Of a DNA stretch of 64,000 nt, positions 34,048-43,736 are shown one piece after another; positions within the stretch are counted from its first letter, which is position 1; every line of letters starts with the position of its first letter. This DNA is from Entoloma clypeatum (Eukaryota > Basidiomycota > Agaricomycetes > Agaricales > Entolomataceae). The position numbers and the translations under genes were made by a program. The stretch spans positions 930,001-994,000 of the forward strand of contig OY751496.1 of NCBI GenBank assembly GCA_963565915.1, in the 5' to 3' direction. A model generated the notes under the pieces. It did not search any database and had not been told where the DNA came from. It worked only from the letters and a program-made list of their open reading frames with translations.

Positions 34048-35102
34048 TCACACGGAAGGCTCAGCATGTTTGGCGTTGTACTCGTCCCATCCCGCCTTGG
34101 CCGCCGTAAGATAAGGCTATTCGAACGCACCATCAGTAAAGGAAACAAGAAGCCAAAAAGATACCGACCTCCTTCTGCTTCTCGGACATGTCCCTCCAGT
34201 TCTCCGCCGCCTGTCGTGCGACAGCCGTCACGCTAACCACAGTCTGCGTCGCTTGGTACTCCTTCAGGTACCTGTCGCGTGGAGTGACTCGTCAGCGGGG
34301 GAGTGGAGAGGGAGAGAGAGAGACGGAGGCAGACCGGAAGAACGACGTGAGGGGCCTTTTCTCGCCTGTATGATGCTTGCGCAGGGCTTTCTTACTCTTC
34401 GTTGCGCGGCGCTTGTTGAGCTCCTTGAGGATGGGTGGAGGCACGTCGTTGATCCATTCCTGGCGCGCTTTGGTGGCGGCTTCGCGGAGGGGAAGGATTT
34501 CTTTGTTCATTTCCTGAGAAGGGGGATGTTATGAGGTGTTGTTAGGTGAAGTGAAGGGAGGTGACCTGTTTTTCGTGGTCGGAGAGGAGCTTGAATGCGG
34601 CGCCGGCGTTCCGGGCGCGGTTCATGAGCTCGTCCCTGTTCCCGACGCGGGGCTGGGAGGGGAGGTAGTGTTTGGAGAACCAGTGCGTGTAGAGGGACGG
34701 GCCGTAGGGGGGCGGGGAGGAGTATTGGCGTGGGACTGGGGTTTGGGGGGTTAGTCAGATGGTGAAAGGGGTCGGGGGATGACGCACTTTTGACGGGAGC
34801 GGGTTTCTTGGCTGGGAGATATGGTTAGTTGGGTAGGAGGGCGGAGATGGGGAAAGAGTACGTTTAGGGACCTTCTTGGTCTTTGGCTTTGTGGCGGTCT
34901 TTGTGGTCTTTGGGGCCTTTTTGGCAGTAGGTTTGGCGGTGGTGTTGGCTGTGGTTGTTGATGAGACCCAGACACGGGTGCTGGGGAGGAATGAACGCGT
35001 GTTGGGAAGAGAGACTAAGAGGGGCCGCGCGGCGCCGGTGGTTGTGCTGAGGGGGGGGGAGATGCGGAGGGCGGCTAGCCGCCTGGAGAGATGGGAGAGC
35101 AT
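34048..35102 (-). CDS. Mitochondrial-type HMG-box protein B (Abf2/TFAM-like)
   Basis: Minus-strand gene from ATG 35102 to TGA at 34048-34050, about six exons. The presequence MLSHLSRRLAALRISPPLS is basic and amphipathic and is followed by a Thr/Lys/Ala-rich, alanine-proline-lysine linker (AKPTAKKAPKTTKTATKPK). HMG box 1 spans SLYTHWFSKHYLP to AFKLLSDHEKQEMNKEI; box 2 spans KRPLTSFFRYLKEYQATQ to NWRDMSEKQKEPYLTAAKA and GWDEYNAKH. The expected role is coating and compaction of mitochondrial DNA and support of its transcription. Its start lies only 109 bases from the divergent MED8 start, so the two genes share one promoter region. Similar in architecture to the neighbouring HMG-A gene but clearly diverged in sequence. 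Confidence 0.85.
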
Positions 35103-35211
35103 GGCCAGAAAGTTGGGTGGTAGTGGAACACTTAAGGTGATGGCGTTGTTTGTGTGTGCTTGGCTACGGCCTCAAACTTGGCTTGACATGGCTTGAACTT
35201 TGTTTACCACC
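35103..35211. promoter_or_regulatory. Shared divergent promoter, HMG-B gene and MED8
   Basis: Only 109 bases separate the two start codons, which point away from each other. Both promoters and leaders must fit here or overlap. No TATA box is evident; the interval holds a short repeated ggcttgaca/ggcttgaac-like word near 35179-35198. Confidence 0.6.
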
Positions 35212-36126
35212 ATGGCGTCCTTCCAGAATCCCCAGCCGCCGGCGTCCCCGCCCCCAGGACACCACCATATCCCCTCAGCGCAGCTCCCAGTCTCCCACCT
35301 AGAGTCCCTCAAATTCAAAGCGAACCAGATCATCGACTCTATCCAGGCCCTCCAGCACACCCTCACCGCAGGGCATCAGGCTGTCATGCCCTCCTGGCCG
35401 GAGATACTCTCCAAGTACAACATCATCCTCTCCCAGACCCACTCTTTTTCCACCAGCCTTGTGTCCCATCCCTCCTCCTCTGCTGCACCATCGGCTTTGG
35501 CTGGCAAGTCGCCAGGCAACCTGCTGGAGCGCGTCGCGCTGCACCCCAGCGTGGGCATGACGGACGCGCAGCTCGATGGGGAAGTGATACCGCTGCTCCG
35601 GAACCAGCAGACACTCGACGTCCTGCGCGTCGAGAACGAGACAGTGCGCCGCCTCGCCGAGCACATGGCCACGCGCGGTTCGCTCGGCGTGCTAGAACCC
35701 GCGCCTGCTGCCCCGCCGTTCGGCATGCCGCGGAAGAGGACAGAGCATGAGGATGTGCTGAGGGAGTGTGAGGAGATCCGGGGCGCACATGATCGGAGGG
35801 TGGAGCGCGCGGTGAGGGCGGTGATGATGCTGAGGGACAAGTTTGAGTGGAAGCAGAGGGTCGAGGTAGAGGTAGAGGAGCCGGAGGAGCTAGAGTGGGA
35901 TCCAAGGACAAGGAAAGGGGGGGACTTTGAGATGAACAACGGGAATAATGGGGAGGAGAATGGGGTCGAATATGAGATGGAGGGTGTGGATGCAGGGATG
36001 GGATCTCCAGGGGGGAGTAGCGATGAAGGGGAGGAGGTGCAGGCGTTGGTGGACTCGGCGATGGAGGTCCAGACGCCGGCAGACACTCCGGTGGGCGGGG
36101 CGGCCGTGGAGGGGGAAGTGACATGA
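35212..36126 (+). CDS. MED8: Mediator of RNA polymerase II transcription subunit 8
   Basis: Intron-less frame from ATG 35212 (context accATGg) to 36126, 304 residues. The N-terminal helix LESLKFKANQIIDSIQALQH and the following VMPSWPEILSKYNIILSQTH match the conserved core of fungal Med8, a head-module subunit that contacts Med18/Med20 and TBP. A second helical part follows (VALHPSVGMTDAQLDGE; VIPLLRNQQTLDVLRVEN). The C-terminal third is acidic and low-complexity (EVEVEEPEELEW; NNGNNGEENG). Basidiomycete Med8 is usually about 250-320 aa, so length fits. Two long open frames on the opposite strand are shadows of its biased composition. Confidence 0.85.
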   Translation: MASFQNPQPPASPPPGHHHIPSAQLPVSHLESLKFKANQIIDSIQALQHTLTAGHQAVMPSWPEILSKYNIILSQTHSFSTSLVSHPSSSAAPSALAGKSPGNLLERVALHPSVGMTDAQLDGEVIPLLRNQQTLDVLRVENETVRRLAEHMATRGSLGVLEPAPAAPPFGMPRKRTEHEDVLRECEEIRGAHDRRVERAVRAVMMLRDKFEWKQRVEVEVEEPEELEWDPRTRKGGDFEMNNGNNGEENGVEYEMEGVDAGMGSPGGSSDEGEEVQALVDSAMEVQTPADTPVGGAAVEGEVT

Positions 36127-36240
36127 CGGCGCTTTCGTCTGACATGAACAAGTCACCGATAGAAGATGGATCGACTGGTTCCCATTATGGTAGTCCCATT
36201 ACCGATCTCGCGTCATGATCGAAACTCCGAGGGGACTCTC

Positions 36241-36248
36241 TATAAAAA
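36241..36248 (+). promoter_or_regulatory. TATA box of the priA-like gene
   Basis: TATAAAAA lies 53-60 bases before the ATG at 36301 and follows CTCTC. The spacing fits a short leader of a strongly expressed secreted-protein gene. Confidence 0.6.
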
Positions 36249-36300
36249 CCAGAATCGTGTTTTCCTGTCACCACCCCCGCCGCTCTTTCAATTCGGACCA

Positions 36301-38169
36301 ATGCGTCTCGCGACCACCTTCCTTTTCGCTTCCCTAGCATCCTCTCTCTTCCCTTCCGTTGCTGGTGTCGCTGGCATCCCCCACTCACCCCGTACAAAGG
36401 ATCCTCGGGCCATCGCACAGCGACAGTACCACCTTCCCCGCGCTCTCATCGATCTCTGCATATCTCTCGATGCCCGCGCCTTCTTGGGCTTGGCTCCCGT
36501 CACAGATCCCCTCCTTGCCGATGCCCACCTATGCCTGTGCCTAAACGTAAGTTTATCCTCGCATTGTTGCCTGGAGCGCCCGACTAAACACCTCCCTGCC
36601 CTTGTAGGACCTCAGCATCTTTCTCAAATCCGACATAGCCGTCGCCCTGGCGAAACTCCTTGGCGGGGAGAGCAACCTCGTTGCCCTCCTCAAATTTCTC
36701 GTACGTTGGCCTTCACCCCCCCAATCCCCAACTCAACGCGTTAACAGATCAACATCTCGCCCGACTCGCGCCAGTGCAAGTTCCCGGATCACTCGCATTC
36801 GACCTGCACCGCCGCCGACCCCTGCGGGTTCACCTGTGATGCGCCGTATATCCTCACGCCCGACGAGACGATGTGCATCTGCGTGCTGCCCTTCAGAGAG
36901 TGTAACGGCCAGTGCGGCAACTTTCCCAACGTGAGTCCAAGGCGCATATAACCCACTATTTCCACACGTGAGTGACGTTTATTTGACGTTACAAAGGGCT
37001 GTGGCTCGTCTGCACCTCAGACACCGAAGAGGCGCGCTGTCCAGGACATCACGACGCTCAAGGACGCGCAGCGGTCGTGCAAGCCGCGCGAGAATGTATG
37101 CGGCATCCCAGGGCGCGAGGGGACGAAGGCGTTCGAGTGCATCGATACCTCGGTCGCTCTCGAAAGCTGTATGTGCGACTTTTCCCCACCCATAGGCTCC
37201 TGCTAACGATTTGTTTCAGGTGGGGGATGCGTCACTCCTCATCCCTTCCATTCCCCGACGGTGACTACGGGCGTGGACTGTGGCCGTCTCCCTGGTGTGA
37301 TCGCCGCTAGCTGTACCGACTCGCAGTGTTTCATCAGTCGGTGCAGAGCTGGGTGGCTCCCCGCTGCGGATCGGACGGCTTGTGTCGAGGTTTCCAAACA
37401 ACGGGAAGACTTCAAGGTGCTCAATAGGATGACGAGAAAGGAACTCCGGCTCGTGGTGGATGCAGAGTTGTTTGCGAAGATCAGGAACCTGGTCGACCAT
37501 GTCGTCATTCTGGCCAGGATTGCGGCGTCCGTGCCCGTCCCGCCCTCCAGCGTGCTTCCGATAGGCTCCTCGCCGCCAATCGACCATCTGACACTCGTAT
37601 CGGCCATCGTCGCATCCATGCAGAACGTCCTGACGTCTTTGACCGTCGTCGGTCTGGTCGGGAACATCAACGCGCTTGTCATGGTAGAGGGTCTGGCGGT
37701 CAATACGCTGCGTGCGTGCGGCTGCGCCGATGGAGGTTTGGTGGCGTCTTTGGGTGTGGTGGTGCAAGCGACGGTGAATGTTGTGCAGTGGTGTCATGAG
37801 CACCCTGTGGCTGGCCCTCCCACGGCAACGACGACCACAAGGCATACGTCTAGCATTACGGGTTCCTCGCGTCCGTCTAGCGTTACGAATCACCAGCGTC
37901 CACCCAAATCCACAAGTCTCCCTCGAAAATCCAACTCCACACATTTCCCTCATCCAACCAGTTCGTCTTCATCCCTCATCCCTACCGCACTTCCTGTCCC
38001 CAATACCTCGGATGCGCTCATTACCCTTGGGCTGAAAGGCGTGGTCGATGCCCTCCTTGCGGTTTTGGTCCAAGCCAAAGTAGAGCTTGGGAACATCGGC
38101 GCGGGCGGCGTACTGCTCCCCACTGTAGGCTCGGGTGTGCTGCCCATTCCAGGCTTGGCTCCCTCATGA
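36301..38169 (+). CDS. priA-like cysteine-rich secreted protein
   Basis: Exons 36301-36546, 36608-36700, 36748-36930, 36997-37168 and 37220-38169 join in phase, giving about 548 residues. The N-terminus MRLATTFLFASLASSLFPSVAG is a signal peptide. The Cys-rich central part (CTAADPCGFTCDAPY, CICVLPFRECNGQCGNF, ENVCGIPG, FECIDTSVALESCGGC) matches the repeat found in Lentinula edodes PriA and its many basidiomycete relatives, where FEC(V/I)DT...LESCGGC is the hallmark. After it come a hydrophobic helical region, a Ser/Thr/Pro-rich segment likely to be O-glycosylated, and a hydrophobic end (GAGGVLLPTVGSGVLPIPG). PriA is expressed in fruiting-body primordia; the molecular role is not known. The long C-terminal extension beyond the Cys domain is unusual for PriA itself. 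Confidence 0.8.
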
Positions 38170-38519
38170 TCATGTTTTCTACTACGGCAGTCCCTTTTTC
38201 GTGAGTTTCTTTTGTTCTGCGAATTGTTGATACAAGGGTTTTGTTCTTTATTATCATAGGTTCGCATTTTCTCTGCATCGTTGTTTTCCCACCTTTTTTC
38301 CCCGCGTCTTGTAAGAGCTACCTCCCTCCTTTTTCTACATACTTTGTCGTCGTCGTTCTTTACTGTGCGCGTTTCTCGTGTTTTCCAAGTTTCCAATAAA
38401 AGATGTATCTCGCATTGATGAAGCATAGTATGTATGTGTTCAAGCACGGGATGTTGATGCAATAATATTTCTAGACTGTTTCAATGCCGTCTTATTCGCT
38501 GACTGGGGGGTTACATAGA
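38170..38519. terminator. Convergent 3' region between priA-like and desaturase genes
   Basis: The two genes end tail to tail. On the plus strand an AATAAA lies at 38395-38400, a plausible poly(A) signal for the priA-like mRNA about 226 bases after its stop. No gene in between. Confidence 0.5.
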
Positions 38520-40191
38520 TCATGTTTTCTGAGCGATAAATAACCGTTGAGGGGGTGATCTGTGATCTGACGGTGGCTCCACGCCACCGCTCAAGATTCC
38601 GATCCGCATCATGGAGAGAAGCTGTTCATACAAGCTTGATTTATCTTTTGAGTTGCAAGGGAGAACAGCAAACACAACGTACGTTGTGTGCGGCGTTGGA
38701 GTGGTTGTATATCCCCCCGTAAAACGCCGCGGTCATGTCTTGTCCTGCGTTGTTGATGAGCACATGGCGTCCGCCCGGATGGGACTCGACAAACGAAGAC
38801 ACGTCATGGATGTACCCCGCGATGAGCATCAACATGCGTTTCTCCGACTCGTCCTGGACTTAAGATCGATTACACACGGTCATACAAACAAACATGAAGA
38901 AGGAAGGAAAGGGGGGGGGGGGGGGGGGGGAGCGGGCGCATGTCACAGAAGAGAAGACTGGGAAAAAAAGAAAAGTTTTTTTTTTTTCACACTCACACGT
39001 TTCCCAGCTGACGACGGGGAGCTCCTCGGGGCTTGCGGGCCACGCGAGTGCGTCTTGCACCTTCTTGAGTTCCTTGAGCTGCATGGCGAGGGCGCCTTTG
39101 TGGATCTCGTTCGAGGGGAACACGCGCAGGTCGTAGGCGAGCCCGAGGGCGCCGCAGGCGGCGATGAACCACTTGGTGGGGTCGTACTGGTACCACCGGA
39201 AGGCATTGCGGTAGTCCATTGGGAACTGGTGGTGGAAGTTGTGGTAGCCCTCGCCCATGGTGAGGAGGGCGGAGAGGAGGTGGTCGCGCGGGGTGAGGGC
39301 GTCGTCGTAGGAGGCGGAGCCGAGGTAGTGGGCGAGGGAGTTGATGCAGAATGTGCTCTGTTGGGGGGAGGAGGGGGAGGGGAAGTGGGAAAAGCAGGTT
39401 GGGAATGGAATGGAAGGAAGGGGGATGGGGGGTGGGGGGATGGGACTTACGTGATGAGCGATGGTGAGGCGGAGCGCACCTGAGAAGCAGAGCCCGCCGA
39501 GCCAGTCGCCCCAGAGCAGGCCCGGAATGGCGGTAGGGAGGACGCCTCCGAGGAGCGGCGCGAGGTAAAAGTACCGGCGGTGCTGCCACTGGATGAGCGT
39601 GTCCCTGCGGAGGTCGGACGTGTCAGCCTTGCCGGCGTGCAGCTCCGATTTGAAGATCATCCAGCCGATGTGCGTCCAGAAGAGTCCGCGCTTGGCGTCG
39701 TACGGGTCGAGGTCGGTGTCGGTGTGCCGGTGGTGCGAGCGGTGCGCGCCGGCCCACCAGAGACAGGAGCCTTGCACGGCGCTGGTGCCGCCTGCGAGGA
39801 GGAGGAGCTGCAGGAAAGGGGAGGCGCGGTAGGAGCGGTGCGACCAGAGGCGGTGGTAGCCTGTTTTTCATTCATTTGTCAGGTTTTTCCTTCGGGAATG
39901 GCTTTTTTGGGTGGGCGGAAAGGGGACGTACCGGCGGTGATGCCTGTTGTGGGGTGAGGACTACAGGTGAGCAAACAAAAAAGAGACCCGAGGAAAAGCT
40001 TGAGAGATGATGACCCCACCGAGCATTGAGAAGACGTAGTAAGTGATGGCGAAAGCCACGGTCTTAGAGGTAAGAGGCGCAAAGCATAAGCCATATGTAG
40101 CTATCGCTGGCGTCATCGTCAAGACGAGAAGGTTGAGCCATCGTATGCCTGTCACTGGCGGAAGATTATGGTGGGCGGAGGGAAAAGGCAT
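38520..40191 (-). CDS. OLE1: Delta-9 fatty acid desaturase (stearoyl-CoA desaturase) with cytochrome b5 domain
   Basis: Minus strand, ATG 40191 to TGA 38520-38522. All three histidine boxes are present: HRLWSH (in GITAGYHRLWSHRSYR), HHRHTD, and HNFHH (in EGYHNFHHQFPMDYR), which bind the di-iron centre. Membrane segments include NLLVLTMTPAIATYGLCFA and FAITYYVFSMLG. After the desaturase part an in-phase intron leads to the cytochrome b5 domain (YIHDVSSFVESHPGGRHVLI) with the heme-binding HPGG and the NHSNAAHN segment. This fusion is the fungal Ole1 form, which puts the first double bond into palmitoyl- and stearoyl-CoA in the ER. A 12-nt micro-exon near 39930 encodes ITA of the GITAG motif. 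Introns carry a G20 run and A/T-runs. The exact first codon is less certain, because a short upstream exon cannot be excluded. Confidence 0.9.
38911..38930 (+). repeat. Homopolymer run G20 (C20 on coding strand) in desaturase intron
   Basis: Twenty G in a row on the plus strand, inside the intron before the cytochrome b5 exon of the desaturase gene; likely length-variable. Confidence 0.9.
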
Positions 40192-41312
40192 GTCGGCGGT
40201 CTTAACGTGGTGGAGGGTTGACCTCGAAACGACGACCCTAATCGCAGGCGTGCTATAGGATCCTCGAACGTTTTTGGCAGGCGGAAGGGGATGACGAGGG
40301 CTGGAAGACTTGACGGGAAGAAACTTCTTTTTTTTTTTTCCGTTTGAGCGCGATTGGCGGAGTCGAGTCGTTTCTTTTTTTTTCTGTCTTTCTTAAGAAC
40401 GGGTTCTCACCAGGATCGCTGAGGAATCGTCCCAGGACAAGCACGGTGCAGCTCGATATGGAAGTCGTATTTTCCGTTTCGCCGTGCCTAGAAGATCTCG
40501 ATGTTTGACAAGGTTACAGTAAGATTTAGAGGTACTTGGATGTCGTAAAGCGAGAGTGAATGTCCGTCTGTCGGAGATGTCCGTTTGCAAGTATACAGTA
40601 CTGGGGTGATACCGTGTTCCAACAATCACTCGGTTCTGCATGCTATGATAGATGAGTCAGTGGATTTGCGGCCATTGCCAACGCACAAGAGCGTGCGCAC
40701 CATATACATAGCGCGAATCCATGCGCGTTCTTGGGACGAATTCCACTTTTCGAATTCTGCACATTCTGATGGAAGCAGCCCAGTAAACTTTTTGGACGGG
40801 GTGTTCCTCAGATTTTATGTAGCATGATTGGGTCTGATTGCAAGTTAGTTAGGGGAGAGATGCGTTTCCCAATGTTCAACGTTCAGTTGTCGGGTCGACC
40901 CTTTGGTATACGTACTCTGCGTTGATTCAGAATCTACCCCGGCTGAAGCCTGTTAGCCCTGGGCGCGATGATGTATCATGTTCGAACTGACCCGTAGAAG
41001 AGGGAGAGAACACACCTTTCGTTCGTGGAAACACTATGACTTTCTCAAACATACCTTCCCGAGCTTCTCTGTCACCGCTTGAGAAAAGTCCAACAAGCCG
41101 TGAGAGACAGAAGGAGGCCACTATCTCCATCTTCACCCCGTCGTCCTCTTTTAGTGCCACTCCCGACACGTCGCTCTTTCGGCGTCACCAATGTTCTCTC
41201 CGACCTCGCGACAATGTCATACCAGATGTACTACATACCAGGGTCCGCGGTACAAAACGACGCTCTTTCTCGGTCAGAAACTTAATACACATCTCGACCT
41301 ATTGAACTTTCC
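40192..41312. other. Intergenic region with upstream part of the SMP-30 duplication unit
   Basis: Holds the desaturase promoter, T-runs near 40328 and 40375, and no supported gene. The part 40864-40985 is similar to 44683-44765 (shared words such as tcgacc, aatctaccc, gaagcctgt and gtatcatgtt), so the duplicated unit extends well upstream of the SMP-30 start codons. Confidence 0.55.
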
Positions 41313-42923
41313 ATGACGAGGACCTTGACCATGTCGCGCATCGTCTGGGCCGCCTTGGCTTATGGGACCGTCGGTCTTGCGGGTGACCATGGGACCCAAA
41401 GGCGGACTGGGTCTCCTAGTCTCCCTCCACAGACGGTTGTGAGTGCCTCGCATATCCGGCCTTGTTTAGGTGTGATGCTAAAACTCTCGCCCCAGCTCGT
41501 CGATCCCAAATCATTTGCTGTCCTGGAAGAAAACTCCACATTCCGCCAGTCATCCTCCAGCGTCTTCAACCCGGCCTCAACACCACCCCCCTTCTTCCAA
41601 GCATTCGACAAGTCCTTCTATTCCATCCTCGGTCCCACCCCGTCCCTCCGCCAAGTTGCGTCCAACGCCACTTTCGCGTTCGCTCACGAGGCGCCGATAT
41701 ACGACCCCACTACGCACGAGGTGTTCTTCGCCAGCAACGGCGGCGGCGCCCTCGGGATGAGCGACCTCGAGCACAACAACGTCATTGGCAAAATTAGCCT
41801 GGCAGACGTAGACCACGCTATTTCTGCGAACCAGAGCGCCATCAATGTGCCTGTCACCTTTGTCAGTGTGCCCCGTTTCTTGCAATGCAAAGTCGGTTGA
41901 ACGATTTGGCCCTGTTGCGGTTGCGCAGCTAGACTTTCCAGAGACGATTCAAATGACGAACGGCGGGACCGGGCCATACAAATCGTCTCTGCTCCTGATC
42001 ACCTCCGGCCGCGGACCGCGCCCGCCCTCCATCGCCCTCGCGAACCCGAAGCCGCCGTACAACGTCACCGTCTTGCTAAACAACTTTTTCGGACGCCAGT
42101 TTAACTCTCTCAACGACATCAAGGTCCATCCAAAGAGCGGCATGATCTTCTTCACAGACACGGTGTTCGTCGTTCCTACGTTGCCCTCCTCCTTCACGCA
42201 GATTATAAGCCCACGCAGATACGGATACTTGAACCACTTCCGCCCGGAACCTCTCCTCCCCAGCCAAGTATACCGCCTGGACCCCAAGACGCGCACAGTC
42301 CGTGTCGTCGCCACGGGCTTTGACAAGTGCAACGGCATTGCGTTCACTGCTGATGGTCGGACGGCTTATGTGTGCGTCGTCCATGACCTTTCTTGAACTC
42401 CCAGACTTTGTCACTCACAACTCTAAAAGCACGGATACCGGGTCGTTCGGTGGGTTCTTAGGGGTCAACCAAACAGCTCCTGCAACGATGTGTGTTTTTT
42501 TCTTCTCGGCTTCGTGTTCCCTTTATACCAAGACTTTCCCGGTTTGCTAATGGATATCCGCACACCAACCAGCTACGCATTCGAAGTCCACACACGTACA
42601 CAGGCCTTTGTGAACCGCCGCGTGTTCGCGTATATAGACGCCGGAGCCCCCGACGGCATCCAGGTCGATTCAAAGGGCAACGTGTACTCTGGTTGTGGAG
42701 ATGGCGTTCAGGTTCGCAGTTCCTGATCTATATTTGATTTAATCTAAGCTGCAATGTTTCGTAGGTCTGGAACAAGGCGGGTACTTTGATCGGCAAGTTC
42801 TTCCTCGGCACGGTCGCTGCAACCATGGTCTTTGCGAACCCGGGACGTCTGGTCATTTTGGCGGAGACAAAGGTCTTCGTGGCTGATATCGCGGCAAAGG
42901 GTAACGCACTCGTTCCCAGGTGA
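41313..42923 (+). CDS. SMP-30/gluconolactonase-like beta-propeller protein, copy 1
   Basis: Seven exons close exactly (41313-41438, 41496-41861, 41929-42164, 42219-42371, 42430-42489, 42573-42711, 42765-42923; 1239 nt, 412 aa). A short hydrophobic N-terminus (MSRIVWAALAYGTVGLAG from the second Met) could be a signal peptide. Propeller-like segments: APIYDPTTHEVFFAS, FGRQFNSLNDIKVHPKSG, GMIFFTDTVYGYLN, VATGFDKCNGIAFTADGRT and PDGIQVDSKGNVYSGCGDG. The N-D, CNGIAF and DGI(Q)VD motifs match metal- and active-site strands of the SMP-30/gluconolactonase/LRE superfamily, Ca-dependent lactonases that hydrolyse sugar or other lactones. The natural substrate is unknown. Copy 2 is at 45263-46906, about 85 percent similar by eye in the core. 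Confidence 0.85.
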
Positions 42924-43263
42924 TAGCTCAGGCTGTGTTCGTTCTGTAACTCGATTCATGGACTCATGTGCACGTGCGAACACGAGTACTTTGTTCACCC
43001 GGGCCTGTTCCGAGCTTACGCGTGCCGCTTACTGACAATACGACGAAAGAAGCAAGAAAAAGATGACCGAGAAGATTTGTTTTCTCAGCGACTGTTTGCC
43101 ATAGGTGGTGCGATGTCCGGGCCAGCTGTAACTGCGCTTTCTATCCAGCGTAAACCAGCAGTGCGGTTAGCACTTTGCGTTTTGACTTCTGATTCTTGAA
43201 GCACTGTTACATTCCCCCCAGGCCCCTCCCCCGCCCAAGAGTTCTATGTACTAGTGCTAGCGA
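42924..43263. other. 3' flank of SMP-30 copy 1
   Basis: About 340 bases without a supported gene; contains no recognisable aconitase relic, unlike the flanks of the other two units. Confidence 0.4.
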
Positions 43264-43539
43264 CTACGACGTTCTGCACTTGCAATACTGACATCCGAAA
43301 GGCGCGTCTTTCCCGCGCATCTTCACCATTGAGCACCTCTTGGTGCTGCTGTTGTAAGAACAGTAACCTCCTCCATCCCTGCATCCCTGGTCATCACAAT
43401 GCTTGCCCCCGGCCGAGTCGGTACTCGTGAATGAGCACTCTAGGCTCATTTTTCGGGCCTCGAGCTCCAACGGTGTAGGCATGGCAGTCACAACGCTGAG
43501 GAAAAGTGCAAAAGTCATGAGGGAAGTTGAGAGTTTCAT
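43264..43539 (-). CDS. Small secreted cysteine-rich peptide, possibly defensin-like
   Basis: Single exon, 91 residues, ATG 43539 to TAG 43264. Signal peptide MKLSTSLMTFALFLSVVTA, then a short pro-part (PTPLELEARK) that could be cut after a basic residue, then a mature region of about 60 residues with eight cysteines. Spacing: C-x12-C-x4-C-x6-C-x8-C-x13-C-x2-C-x1-C. The stretch ending GGGYC and the C-terminal CKCR recall the cysteine-stabilised alpha-beta fold of defensins (GGYC...CxC), but the usual CxxxC helix spacing is off by one, so the fold is a guess. Eight Cys suggests four disulfides. A secreted antimicrobial or effector-like role is possible; no homologue is recognised. Confidence 0.7.
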   Translation of the reverse strand: MKLSTSLMTFALFLSVVTAMPTPLELEARKMSLECSFTSTDSAGGKHCDDQGCRDGGGYCSYNSSTKRCSMVKMRGKDAPFGCQYCKCRTS

Positions 43540-43736
43540 TATATTATGATCTACTTGGAAGAGAATGTCAGTGGGTCTTGATTAGATGAATATCGATTAA
43601 AAAATGTCGACTTACGGATAACAGAACAGATAATGAAGTGAAGGCTTGGATTTTTATTATTATTGAATTATCTGGCCAGCACTGCAGGCAAAATGCAAAA
43701 TCAGCAATCGGGTTTTCCGCGGAGGTTTTCAGGCGC

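Noticed and set aside
35376..36151. Two long frames (236 and 242 codons) opposite MED8
   Set aside because: They are shadows of the biased, intron-less MED8 coding sequence; their translations are low-complexity Ser/Pro and Arg/Ala.
37216..37953. 245-codon frame on the minus strand opposite the priA-like gene
   Set aside because: Arg/His-rich translation without features; the plus strand encodes the secreted protein with in-phase introns.
38860..39777. 305-codon continuous frame across the desaturase region
   Set aside because: This is the real desaturase frame read through an intron (Pro-rich piece near 39370-39450); the introns remove that part.
41949..42347. Minus-strand frames opposite SMP-30 copies 1 and 2 (also 45531-46136)
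   Set aside because: The spliced plus-strand propeller proteins explain the sequence; the antisense frames exist because of codon bias and recur in both copies for that reason.
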